Assembly (NCBI GenBank): GCA_041739275.1
Contig: JBGSOF010000020.1
Coordinates: forward strand, 1 to 64,000
Length of the DNA stretch: 64,000 nt
Direction: 5' to 3'
From: WGMI01 sp041739275
GTDB lineage: Bacteria > Bacteroidota > Bacteroidia > Flavobacteriales > Schleiferiaceae
The number at the start of each line of letters is the position of its first letter. Position 1 is the first letter of the stretch. The notes beneath the pieces were generated by a model. The model saw nothing but the letters and a program-made list of their open reading frames with translations. It was not told where the DNA came from and did no database searches. The translations under genes were made by a program, and so were the position numbers. Below, one piece after another: positions 9,089 to 16,537 of this stretch.

Positions 9089-10779
9089 ACGTCGATCCAG
9101 TTTTGGCGCATATCTGATTCCTCTGCCTTTGATGAAGAACCTGAAAAGCGCAATCGTTCTAACTTTTCTTTGAGTGCCGCAAATCTCTCTGCAGTATCGG
9201 CAGAATATCCCACAGAAATCATGGCTTCGAAGCCGCGAATTCGACTGAGTTCGGAAGCCTTTAACTCGAGAATTTCCAACTGAAAACGCTCCAAATAATT
9301 GAGTGCTCGTTCTGAGTTGAACTCTTTGTTCGGATTCAAAGTGGCCACGGCCTTGAGCCCTTCAGCGAGTAGAAGGCGCTTGGCGTCGGTTGAAAATGCA
9401 CCCTTGTTTCGTTTAAAAGTCCCGGCCCACCAGCCGATGATCGGCGTGAGCAACAGCCAGAGAAACCAGGCAAGACCCAGTTCAGAGTGTCCGGCCGATC
9501 GACCGGGGCTGCGCAAGTATCGAATGTCTTCTACGACAGTTTGAACGTCTTCGGCTGTGGTAGACTCACTCGTGGCCGGAAGCTGTTCTCCGTTAAGCAC
9601 TTCGAAGCTCAACTCGCCTGTTGTCAACTCGACGTATTCCGATTTTTCAGGGTCGAAATACGCAAATCGATAAGGCGGAATTTGATAAGTGCCTTTATGT
9701 CTGGGAATGAGCAGAATCTCGATTGATTTTAGCCCGGAGAAGCCCGTTGAACCCACCGACAAACGATCTCGGCGTTCGGGTTCGAAAGCTTCGATTTGAG
9801 CGGGCAATTCAGGTTCTTCCAATTCAATTAAACCGAGATTTCCCTTGCCCTCGACCTCGATTTTTAGCTTGATGGGTTCGCCCGAATTCAACTCTTCTTT
9901 ATCGATTTGAGCTCTGAGAACAAACCGACCGACCGCCCCGCTAAATCCTTCGGGACGCCCTTTTTCGGGAAGGGGTTTCACCGAAATCTCGGGTGCATTT
10001 CGCCTTTCTTTAAAACTTCGTCCCCTTTGATACGACCAATTGAATGGGTCGTTTGCTCGTGCATTTGAAAAGTCGATTCCCTGCAGCTCGAGATATCCTT
10101 CGATTCGAGCGTCTTTGAGTTGGGGAATCAGCATGAGCCGTTTGCCAATGACCCATTGATAGTTGAGCCCATCGATCGATCGCACTCCCCGTTTTCCCGC
10201 TTCGGGCACTTCGAGATCCTTGCTGAAGAACCCCTTGATTTGAATCTTCTCGTCGCCCCCGAGTTGTTGAACTGAAGCTTGGTAATAATAGGTGTAATCG
10301 AGCATCAGGGGCTCTCCGACATAGACTGAAGTCCGACTGGGCTCCAGTCTGAAAAAAGCCGGAGGTGCTTTTTGTGCAGGGGCCTTTCCCGGTGTATTTG
10401 ACTGAGAATCTAAAACTTCGATATTGAGAATCTTGCTCGAAACTTCAACTCCATCAATAGTGATTCGAGCGGGACCTATCATGAGTGTGCCCTTTCTCTT
10501 GGGCCGAATGATGAACTGATACGCACTCTCGCTCTTTACGCGCCCTTGAATGATGGTGGTGCTTTGAGAAAGCGCGGGGCCCATTTGAACTTCCCAATCT
10601 GCACCCCAGTCGGGCGATTGAAAGTTTCGTCCGTTCGCATTGCAGGCAAACGACACTCTGAGGCGTTCGTCCAAGCTGATTTGATAGCGCTCGGCAGTGG
10701 CGATGAGCTGCGTCTGGGCGCGCGCCGCACCTACGAAGGTCAATTGGAGAATGAAGAGGAGTATCCGGGGAGTTTTCAC
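9073..10779 (-). CDS. batD: BatD: oxygen-tolerance membrane protein
   Basis: The 568-residue protein has a signal peptide (residues 1-21), several beta-sandwich domains typical of BatD (SAYQFIIRPKRKGTLMIGPA is the hallmark segment), one transmembrane helix near residue 440 (LGLAWFLWLLLTPIIGWWAG) and a cytoplasmic helical tail. It starts at GTG, which overlaps the batC stop as GTGA. BatD is thought to be the large periplasmic scaffold of the Bat complex. Confidence 0.9.
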   Translation of the reverse strand: MKTPRILLFILQLTFVGAARAQTQLIATAERYQISLDERLRVSFACNANGRNFQSPDWGADWEVQMGPALSQSTTIIQGRVKSESAYQFIIRPKRKGTLMIGPARITIDGVEVSSKILNIEVLDSQSNTPGKAPAQKAPPAFFRLEPSRTSVYVGEPLMLDYTYYYQASVQQLGGDEKIQIKGFFSKDLEVPEAGKRGVRSIDGLNYQWVIGKRLMLIPQLKDARIEGYLELQGIDFSNARANDPFNWSYQRGRSFKERRNAPEISVKPLPEKGRPEGFSGAVGRFVLRAQIDKEELNSGEPIKLKIEVEGKGNLGLIELEEPELPAQIEAFEPERRDRLSVGSTGFSGLKSIEILLIPRHKGTYQIPPYRFAYFDPEKSEYVELTTGELSFEVLNGEQLPATSESTTAEDVQTVVEDIRYLRSPGRSAGHSELGLAWFLWLLLTPIIGWWAGTFKRNKGAFSTDAKRLLLAEGLKAVATLNPNKEFNSERALNYLERFQLEILELKASELSRIRGFEAMISVGYSADTAERFAALKEKLERLRFSGSSSKAEESDMRQNWIDVWTKL

Positions 10780-11537
10780 CAGTTCTTTCCGTTGGTCGGT
10801 TGCGCGTTTTTCTTATCGCTCTCTCGGAGTTTTTTTTGAACTCGAGCATCTTCTCTTTCCAAGCTTTCGAGCAATTGCTCCAGCTCTTCCGGACGCATTT
10901 GCTGCTGGCGATCGCCCTCGGCTTGATCTTTTCCTGGCTCCGGCTCCCCTTTTTCCGCTCCGCTTTGCTCCCCATTATTTTCGGGTTGTCGGGCTTCTTG
11001 GTTTCCGGGTTTTTGGGAATCTTCAGGTTTTGACTGTTCCGAGTTTTGATCTGAAGAAGATTTGTTTTGCTCTGATTTTTGTTGCGGCGGGCTTTTCAAT
11101 TTTCTCAAACTCTGAGCGAGGTTGTATTGAGCATCGACATCGCCCGGTTTTAGTTTGAGGGACTCGGCAAAACTCTGAGCGGCTTCTTTGTATTTTTTTT
11201 GTTGATACTGCGCGTTGCCCAAATTGTGCAGAGCCTTGGCTCGATCTTCTTCCTTTTTCGATTCTTTGAGTGCTTCTGCAAACGCGGCCTCAGCTTCGTC
11301 GTAGCGCTGCTGGCGATAGAGGGCATCTCCGAGATTGAATGGTTTTATTGCCGGGTTTGAATCGGTTTTTTTGGCGGAGCGATAGGCCTCTTCGGCGCGT
11401 TCGAATTGTTCTTTTTCATATGCTCGATTGCCCTCGCGTATCGCTTTTTTAGCCTCGCTTTGGGCGCGCGTCTCCAATACGGAAAACAAGCAAACGACCA
11501 AGGCCAGGGCGGCAAAAACAGATCGATTTACGTTCAT
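10776..11537 (-). CDS. batC: BatC: TPR protein
   Basis: The ATG at 11537 overlaps the batB stop as ATGA and gives 253 residues with a clean signal peptide ending ETRAQ. The mature part holds three TPR units (AIREGNRAYEKEQFERAEEA, then two more, residues about 30-145). The rest is a Gln/Glu/Lys/Pro-rich, probably disordered tail. The reading frame stays open upstream inside batB, but that part is a shadow of batB. BatC binds partners through its TPRs. Confidence 0.9.
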   Translation of the reverse strand: MNVNRSVFAALALVVCLFSVLETRAQSEAKKAIREGNRAYEKEQFERAEEAYRSAKKTDSNPAIKPFNLGDALYRQQRYDEAEAAFAEALKESKKEEDRAKALHNLGNAQYQQKKYKEAAQSFAESLKLKPGDVDAQYNLAQSLRKLKSPPQQKSEQNKSSSDQNSEQSKPEDSQKPGNQEARQPENNGEQSGAEKGEPEPGKDQAEGDRQQQMRPEELEQLLESLEREDARVQKKLRESDKKNAQPTNGKNW

Positions 11538-12565
11538 CGCGAAGGGTATTTTACGGCGGAATTCGGATTTGACGATTTGGGGATCAGAAAATCCGCGATC
11601 AAAGCCAGTGCCGCAAGTGCCACAAAGAGCGGAAAAAGTGAGTCTTTTTGTCTTAAGTCTTTGGTTTCGATGAGTTTTCTGTCCATACCGGCAAAGGCTT
11701 TTTCGAGGAAGTCCGATGCCAGTCGGCTGTCGGCTCCTGACATATAGGCACCGCCGATCTCGCCGGTCAAGCGCCTCAGAAGGTCGGGTCGCGACTTGCT
11801 CAGCACGGTTTCGCCTCGGGAATCTCGAAGATAGCCCGAGAGTTGACCGTTCAAATCCCTCAGCGGAATGGGGGCTCCTTCTTCGCTTCCCACTCCGATG
11901 GCAAAAAGTGCGATGCCTTGGCCGGCCATCTCGCTCTTTGCCGCATCCAGATCTCCGGAGTGGTCTTCTCCGTCGGTGACGAGTACAACTGCGCGACCCA
12001 TGCCCGATTCTCCGCTGAACATACGTGCGCTTATCCGAAGTGCTTCCTTTAGATCGGTGCCCTGGCGGTCGATTTGGTCGGGAGCCGCTTGAGACAAAAA
12101 CAGCGCAGCCGCGGCGTAGTCGTGGGTCATGGGCAGCAAAGGATAGGCGCTTCCCGCGTAGATCACAATGCCGACCCGATCGCCTGCGCGCCGCGAAATC
12201 GAAGTTTGGATCGTTTGACGCGCTTTTTGAAGCCTGTTGGGCTGTATGTCTTCGCAAAGCATGCTCTGAGACACGTCGAGCGCATAGACGATTTCCATCC
12301 CCCTGCGTTCCACCGGAACCTCTTGAAAATCGAGTTGAGGATTGGCCAATGCGATCGCGGCAAAGCCAAACCCGAGCGCTCGAAGAGCATATTTCAAGAC
12401 ACTTCGAGAGCGGGAATTGCCGAGGGTGAGTCGATGGAGGTTTTCGCTGCTCAAGGCGGCATTTAGGTGCTTAGTCGACCATCTTTCGAGCCGCCAAGTC
12501 AAGAAACTCAGGGGCATCAGGGCCAAGAGAGCCAACAGGTAGATGGGTTTTTCAAATTCCATCAT
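11534..12565 (-). CDS. batB: BatB: VWA domain membrane protein
   Basis: A von Willebrand factor A domain with the MIDAS metal site DVSQS (DxSxS) lies between an N-terminal membrane helix pair and a C-terminal helix (SLFPLFVALAALALIADFLI). The start ATG at 12565 overlaps the batA stop as ATGATG, a second ATG following directly. BatB and BatA form the pair of periplasm-facing VWA proteins that MoxR acts on. Confidence 0.9.
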   Translation of the reverse strand: MMEFEKPIYLLALLALMPLSFLTWRLERWSTKHLNAALSSENLHRLTLGNSRSRSVLKYALRALGFGFAAIALANPQLDFQEVPVERRGMEIVYALDVSQSMLCEDIQPNRLQKARQTIQTSISRRAGDRVGIVIYAGSAYPLLPMTHDYAAAALFLSQAAPDQIDRQGTDLKEALRISARMFSGESGMGRAVVLVTDGEDHSGDLDAAKSEMAGQGIALFAIGVGSEEGAPIPLRDLNGQLSGYLRDSRGETVLSKSRPDLLRRLTGEIGGAYMSGADSRLASDFLEKAFAGMDRKLIETKDLRQKDSLFPLFVALAALALIADFLIPKSSNPNSAVKYPSR

Positions 12566-13563
12566 TCCAAGGCGCTTTTTAACCAAGTCATGCGCAGAAT
12601 TCCGTCCATCAAAAGCAGCAAAGCAGCCAACCCCACGAGCCAGCGATAGTGTTCCGCATAATTCAAATAGCGCGTTTCTTCGACGATTTTTTGTTCGAGC
12701 AGATCGATTTCGCGATACACCTCGTCGAGCGAGGAATTGTCTGTGGCGCGATAGTATTTTCCACCCGTTTCGATGGCGAGTCTTTCGAGCAAGTCCTCGT
12801 CGATTTCAACCGGGGCGTTTCGGAACAACAACCCTCCTCCGGGGGCGTAAGCGTATGGGGTCGGAGCCATACCGCGTGTGCCCACGCCGATCGCATAAAC
12901 GCGAAGCCCGGTTTCTTTGGCGAGCACCAGAGCCGTTTCGGGATCGATGGCTCCCGCATTGTTCACCCCATCGGTTACGAGTATGGCCACTTTGCTCTTG
13001 CCGGGAGTGCTCTTCAAGCGGTTTACCGCAGAGGCCAAGCCCATGCCGATGGCCGTTCCATCTTCGATTTTTCCGTGTTCGAGTCCATCGAGCGCGTCGA
13101 GTAAAATGCGATGGTCGGTGGTGAGTGGACAAGCAGTGTAGCTTTCTCGGGCAAATGCGACCAATCCGATGCGATCCGATGGTCTGCCGAGGATGAATTC
13201 ACGCGCCACCGCCTTGCTCGCCTCGAGTCGATTTGGTTCGAAATCTCGTGCTAACATACTCGCAGACAAATCGATAGATAGAATTATGTCGATTCCTTCC
13301 ACAAAACTTCGCTCGATGCTCAGATCGACCGATCGCGGTCGGGCAAGGGCGACGAGAAGTGCTCCGAGGGCGAGCCATCTCCATGCGTCAAGCCACTGAA
13401 ACAGCTTCGATTTTAGGGTACTTCGAAAAAAGGGCGCCCCTTCGCCGGAGCCCGTATAAAGCAAGTGATTCTTTCGCTTCGACCGCAAGACGAAGAAGCC
13501 CCAAACGAGCCAGGGCACGAGCAAAAACAAGAAAATGGGCGCTGCAAACTCGGGCAAGTTCAT
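12562..13563 (-). CDS. batA: BatA: VWA domain membrane protein
   Basis: The protein has an N-terminal helix (APIFLFLLVPWLVWGFFVL), an intact MIDAS motif DLSAS, the conserved LVTDGVNNAG and a C-terminal helix near its end. The ATG at 13563 lies one base after the upstream gene's stop (TGAGATG) and gives 333 residues; an in-frame TTG at 13572 is less likely. VWA domains of this family bind partner proteins through a divalent metal. Confidence 0.9.
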   Translation of the reverse strand: MNLPEFAAPIFLFLLVPWLVWGFFVLRSKRKNHLLYTGSGEGAPFFRSTLKSKLFQWLDAWRWLALGALLVALARPRSVDLSIERSFVEGIDIILSIDLSASMLARDFEPNRLEASKAVAREFILGRPSDRIGLVAFARESYTACPLTTDHRILLDALDGLEHGKIEDGTAIGMGLASAVNRLKSTPGKSKVAILVTDGVNNAGAIDPETALVLAKETGLRVYAIGVGTRGMAPTPYAYAPGGGLLFRNAPVEIDEDLLERLAIETGGKYYRATDNSSLDEVYREIDLLEQKIVEETRYLNYAEHYRWLVGLAALLLLMDGILRMTWLKSALE

Positions 13564-13564
13564 C

Positions 13565-14446
13565 TCAGTCAATCGGTGAAGATTCTTCGGCAGCGGGGCT
13601 TTTTTCTCGATCGTGGATCGAAAGGAAACGCTCGACGAGATCGAGATCTTCGCTCAGGCTCTCCTTGATTCGCTCGTCGGCGTACTTGGCGAGATCGGCT
13701 CGGTACATTAACAAGCGCAAATCTTCTACATCATTGAGCGGCCATCCCTCGAGCTCGAGGAGTTCCAGGGTTTCCGTATTGCTTCGTTCGAGCGAATCGA
13801 TGCCGAGCGCTTTTTTGAGATAGGTTCGGTATATGTCCGTGGCTTGGGTGTAGTATTCGCGCGGCGCTAATTTCAGCCAGGCTTGATCGGCTCGAAGCGC
13901 AGCCAACTTTTCGAGCGCTTCGCGGTACGGATTGGTCTGAATCATTTGAGGCTCAAGCTTCGGCGCGAGGCTTTTTCGCTGCTTTAAGAGATGGCGAAGC
14001 AGGGCGATAAAGACAATCCCCACAGCGAGTGCCGCGAGTAAAATCAGAGCAATTCTCCAATAGTCGTATCCGGGATCAAGGGGTTCGTGAATGTCTTCAA
14101 TTTCGATCTCCGGCGACGCCTTGGGCATGCTGATTTCGAACTCCATTTGATGCGTTGCCAGTGTTTCCGAGGCCTCTGTAAGCGCGAAGACGGCGAGCGA
14201 CAAAAGACCTGAGTCGAGGGCCATGACGCGAATCTTCGTGCCGCTTTCAGCCGAAAGGCCAAGGCTGTCCAAGAGCGCCCAACTGCTGTCGGGTTCTACA
14301 GACCAATGATGTGCGATTTCGGGAAGAGAAAGCTCGATTTCCGAGCCAATCATTGCCGAATCAGGTTTTTGTGCTCGTGCTCTTCCGGGAATGAACAACC
14401 AGGATAAGCAAATCATCAACATGCCGGTACAACTTGGTCGACTCAT
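13565..14446 (-). CDS. Bat-operon membrane protein (DUF4381-like)
   Basis: The 293-residue product has a signal peptide (cut near residue 26 after RARAQ), a periplasmic beta domain, one transmembrane helix at about 131-152 (WRIALILLAALAVGIVFIAL), and a cytoplasmic helical part. A gene of this shape sits between the DUF58 gene and batA in many MoxR operons; the name DUF4381-like is by layout and position, not by a motif. Its start overlaps the DUF58 stop as ATGA. Role unknown, presumably a structural part of the MoxR/Bat complex. Confidence 0.65.
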   Translation of the reverse strand: MSRPSCTGMLMICLSWLFIPGRARAQKPDSAMIGSEIELSLPEIAHHWSVEPDSSWALLDSLGLSAESGTKIRVMALDSGLLSLAVFALTEASETLATHQMEFEISMPKASPEIEIEDIHEPLDPGYDYWRIALILLAALAVGIVFIALLRHLLKQRKSLAPKLEPQMIQTNPYREALEKLAALRADQAWLKLAPREYYTQATDIYRTYLKKALGIDSLERSNTETLELLELEGWPLNDVEDLRLLMYRADLAKYADERIKESLSEDLDLVERFLSIHDREKSPAAEESSPID

Positions 14447-15315
14447 CTTTTGGAGCGTTGCGCAAAAAGTCGAAACAGCGGCTGAGAAACATCACCTCCT
14501 GCATTTAAATCGAGCAAATCGCTGCCACAGGCCCGAAAAGAAGACTGTGCGTATTCTTCAAATTGTTTCATCGAACGGGCAAAAGCGTGCCTTTGTTTGG
14601 CATCAGACGTGTCGACAACCTCAGTGATGCCGGTTTCGGGATTGGTCAGGCGCGCCATACCGAGTTTGGGGAGCTCTCGTTCTGCCTTGTCAAACACTCT
14701 CAACCCAATCAGATCGTGCTTTCGCCCAAATGGCTTGAGCGCTTCGCTGTAATTCGAACAGATGAAGTCGGAGATCAGAAAAACGATGGTTCTCTGCCGG
14801 CTCACCGAGCGCGCGAATGCAAGGGCGGCCGTCAAGTCCGACTGAACCCCGGTCGGCCGGTTTTCGACCAAATCTCGAATAATGGCCAGGGCTGCAGTTC
14901 GCCCTTTTCGAGGGGGGATATACGATTCTACCCGATCGGTAAACGAGAGCAATCCGACCTTATCGTTGTTTTTGAGCGCTGAAATGGCGAGAAGTGCACA
15001 GGTCTCCAGAATCGTTTCGCGTTTGGAACCCACAGAGCCGCCAAAGTGGGTCGATGCGCTCAAATCGACCATCAAAAGGAGGCTGAGTTCGCGGTCTTCT
15101 TCCAAGACCTTCACAAAAGGCTCGCGAAGTCGTGCCGTAACATTCCAATCGATCATGCGAACCTCGTCTCCGGCTTGATAGGGTCTGACTTCGCTAAACG
15201 ACAAACCGCGACCTTTAAACGAACTGTGATAGGCCCCCGAAAACAAGTTCGCGCTGTTTTTGCGCGCCTTGATTTCGAGCCGTCGTACTTTTTTTAGAAG
15301 CTCTTGGGTTTCCAT
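14443..15315 (-). CDS. DUF58 domain protein of the MoxR/Bat operon
   Basis: The segment GRGLSFSEVRPYQAGDEVR followed by IDWNVTAR is the DUF58 signature. A VWA-like fold follows, with MVDLSAS serving as a MIDAS-like motif. At 290 residues it has the usual length and is expected to be cytoplasmic, linking the MoxR ATPase to the BatA/BatB pair. It starts 22 bases downstream of moxR. Confidence 0.9.
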   Translation of the reverse strand: METQELLKKVRRLEIKARKNSANLFSGAYHSSFKGRGLSFSEVRPYQAGDEVRMIDWNVTARLREPFVKVLEEDRELSLLLMVDLSASTHFGGSVGSKRETILETCALLAISALKNNDKVGLLSFTDRVESYIPPRKGRTAALAIIRDLVENRPTGVQSDLTAALAFARSVSRQRTIVFLISDFICSNYSEALKPFGRKHDLIGLRVFDKAERELPKLGMARLTNPETGITEVVDTSDAKQRHAFARSMKQFEEYAQSSFRACGSDLLDLNAGGDVSQPLFRLFAQRSKR

Positions 15316-15336
15316 CAGCCCCTTAAAGATTCATTT

Positions 15337-16359
15337 TCACGGAACTTCAACCGCGCGAAGCACTTCTTCAACAAGGGCATCCGCTGTGAGATTTTCGGCT
15401 TCTGCCTCGTACGAAAGTGCGATTCGGTGTCTCAACACATCGGCCGCAATGCTCCGGACATCTTCGGGCAAAACGAAGGATCTGTGGCGAATAAAAGCCA
15501 TTACGCGCGCTGCCTTGGCCAGGTTGATGCTCGCGCGGGGAGAGGCTCCGCAGGCAATGAGCGGTTGGAGGCGCTGGAGTTTATAGCGTTCGGGGTTTCG
15601 CGTGGCATGCACGAGGTCTAGGATATACGTCTCGATTTTTGGGTCGATATAGATGCTTCGAATCGTCTGCCTGGCTTGTCGAAGCATGTCCAAATTGGCC
15701 ACCGCTCGAATGGGGCTGGGCTCGTCGTTTATCTGTCTCCTCATGATCTCCCTTTCTTCGTCAAGGCTCGGATATCCGATCACCGTTTTGAGCAAGAATC
15801 GGTCAACTTGCGCTTCGGGAAGTGGATAGGTACCTTCTTGTTCCAGTGGATTTTGAGTGGCCAGAACCAAAAAAGGAGTTGGAAGCGCAAATGTTTGGTC
15901 GCCTATGGTCACCTGTCGTTCTTGCATGGCTTCGAGCAGGGCGCTTTGAACCTTGGCGGGGGCGCGATTGATCTCGTCGGCAAGCACGAAATGGGCAAAA
16001 ACAGGCCCTTTTCGAACTTCGAACACGTGATTTTGAATATTGTAGATCTGGGTTCCGATCAGGTCGCTCGGAAGCAGGTCGGGAGTGAACTGAATTCGAG
16101 AAAAATCTGCCTCGAACGCCTGCGCTAAGCTCTTGATGGCGAGGGTCTTGGCAAGACCTGGAACCCCTTCTAAAAGAATGTGTCCGTTGCCGAGGAGTCC
16201 GATCATCAGCCGTTCGAACATGGCTTTTTGACCGACCAAGACTTTTCCCAGCTCCGCGCTCAACACATCGATAAACTCGCTGTCGCGAACAATGCGTTCT
16301 TCCGGGCTTTCCGCGCTCAGACTCGCGCGATATGAATTGTCGTAGTGTTCTGTTTCCAT
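15337..16359 (-). CDS. MoxR family AAA+ ATPase
   Basis: Walker A is GVPGLAKT, Walker B LADEINRAP, and sensor 1 LATQNP, all typical of MoxR chaperone-like ATPases. The ATG at 16359 (METEHYDNS) gives 340 residues; an in-frame start further upstream (16461) would add 34 residues unlike the family. MoxR proteins load or remodel metal-dependent and VWA-linked complexes. As first gene of the Bat operon it shares a 178-base divergent control region with the hybrid kinase gene. Confidence 0.92.
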   Translation of the reverse strand: METEHYDNSYRASLSAESPEERIVRDSEFIDVLSAELGKVLVGQKAMFERLMIGLLGNGHILLEGVPGLAKTLAIKSLAQAFEADFSRIQFTPDLLPSDLIGTQIYNIQNHVFEVRKGPVFAHFVLADEINRAPAKVQSALLEAMQERQVTIGDQTFALPTPFLVLATQNPLEQEGTYPLPEAQVDRFLLKTVIGYPSLDEEREIMRRQINDEPSPIRAVANLDMLRQARQTIRSIYIDPKIETYILDLVHATRNPERYKLQRLQPLIACGASPRASINLAKAARVMAFIRHRSFVLPEDVRSIAADVLRHRIALSYEAEAENLTADALVEEVLRAVEVP

Positions 16360-16462
16360 GATTAAAAGAGACGCAAAGTAGACAATGCGCGCGGGGCTTC
16401 GCAAGAAAAATGAACGAAATACGCCCGAGGCATTTATGCAAAACTGCAGCACGCAAAGCATT

Positions 16463-16492
16463 GAATGCGTTAAAAAGCTGTTAAGCGCATTC
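16463..16492. promoter_or_regulatory. Inverted repeat in the divergent moxR / hybrid kinase control region
   Basis: GAATGCG (16463-16469) and CGCATTC (16486-16492) form a perfect 7-bp inverted repeat, continued inward by TTAA on both sides with one extra G. It lies between the divergent starts at 16359 and 16538 and could be an operator or an RNA hairpin in the kinase leader. No regulator is identified. Confidence 0.4.
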
Positions 16493-16537
16493 GCTCATTT
16501 TTAATCTACCTCCCACGCTTATGTCTTATATTTAAGC

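Noticed and set aside
11538..12257. Upstream extension of the batC reading frame by 240 codons
   Set aside because: It lies inside batB in another frame, has an Arg/Ser-rich composition unlike a protein, and the ATG at 11537 gives a proper signal peptide and an ATGA overlap.
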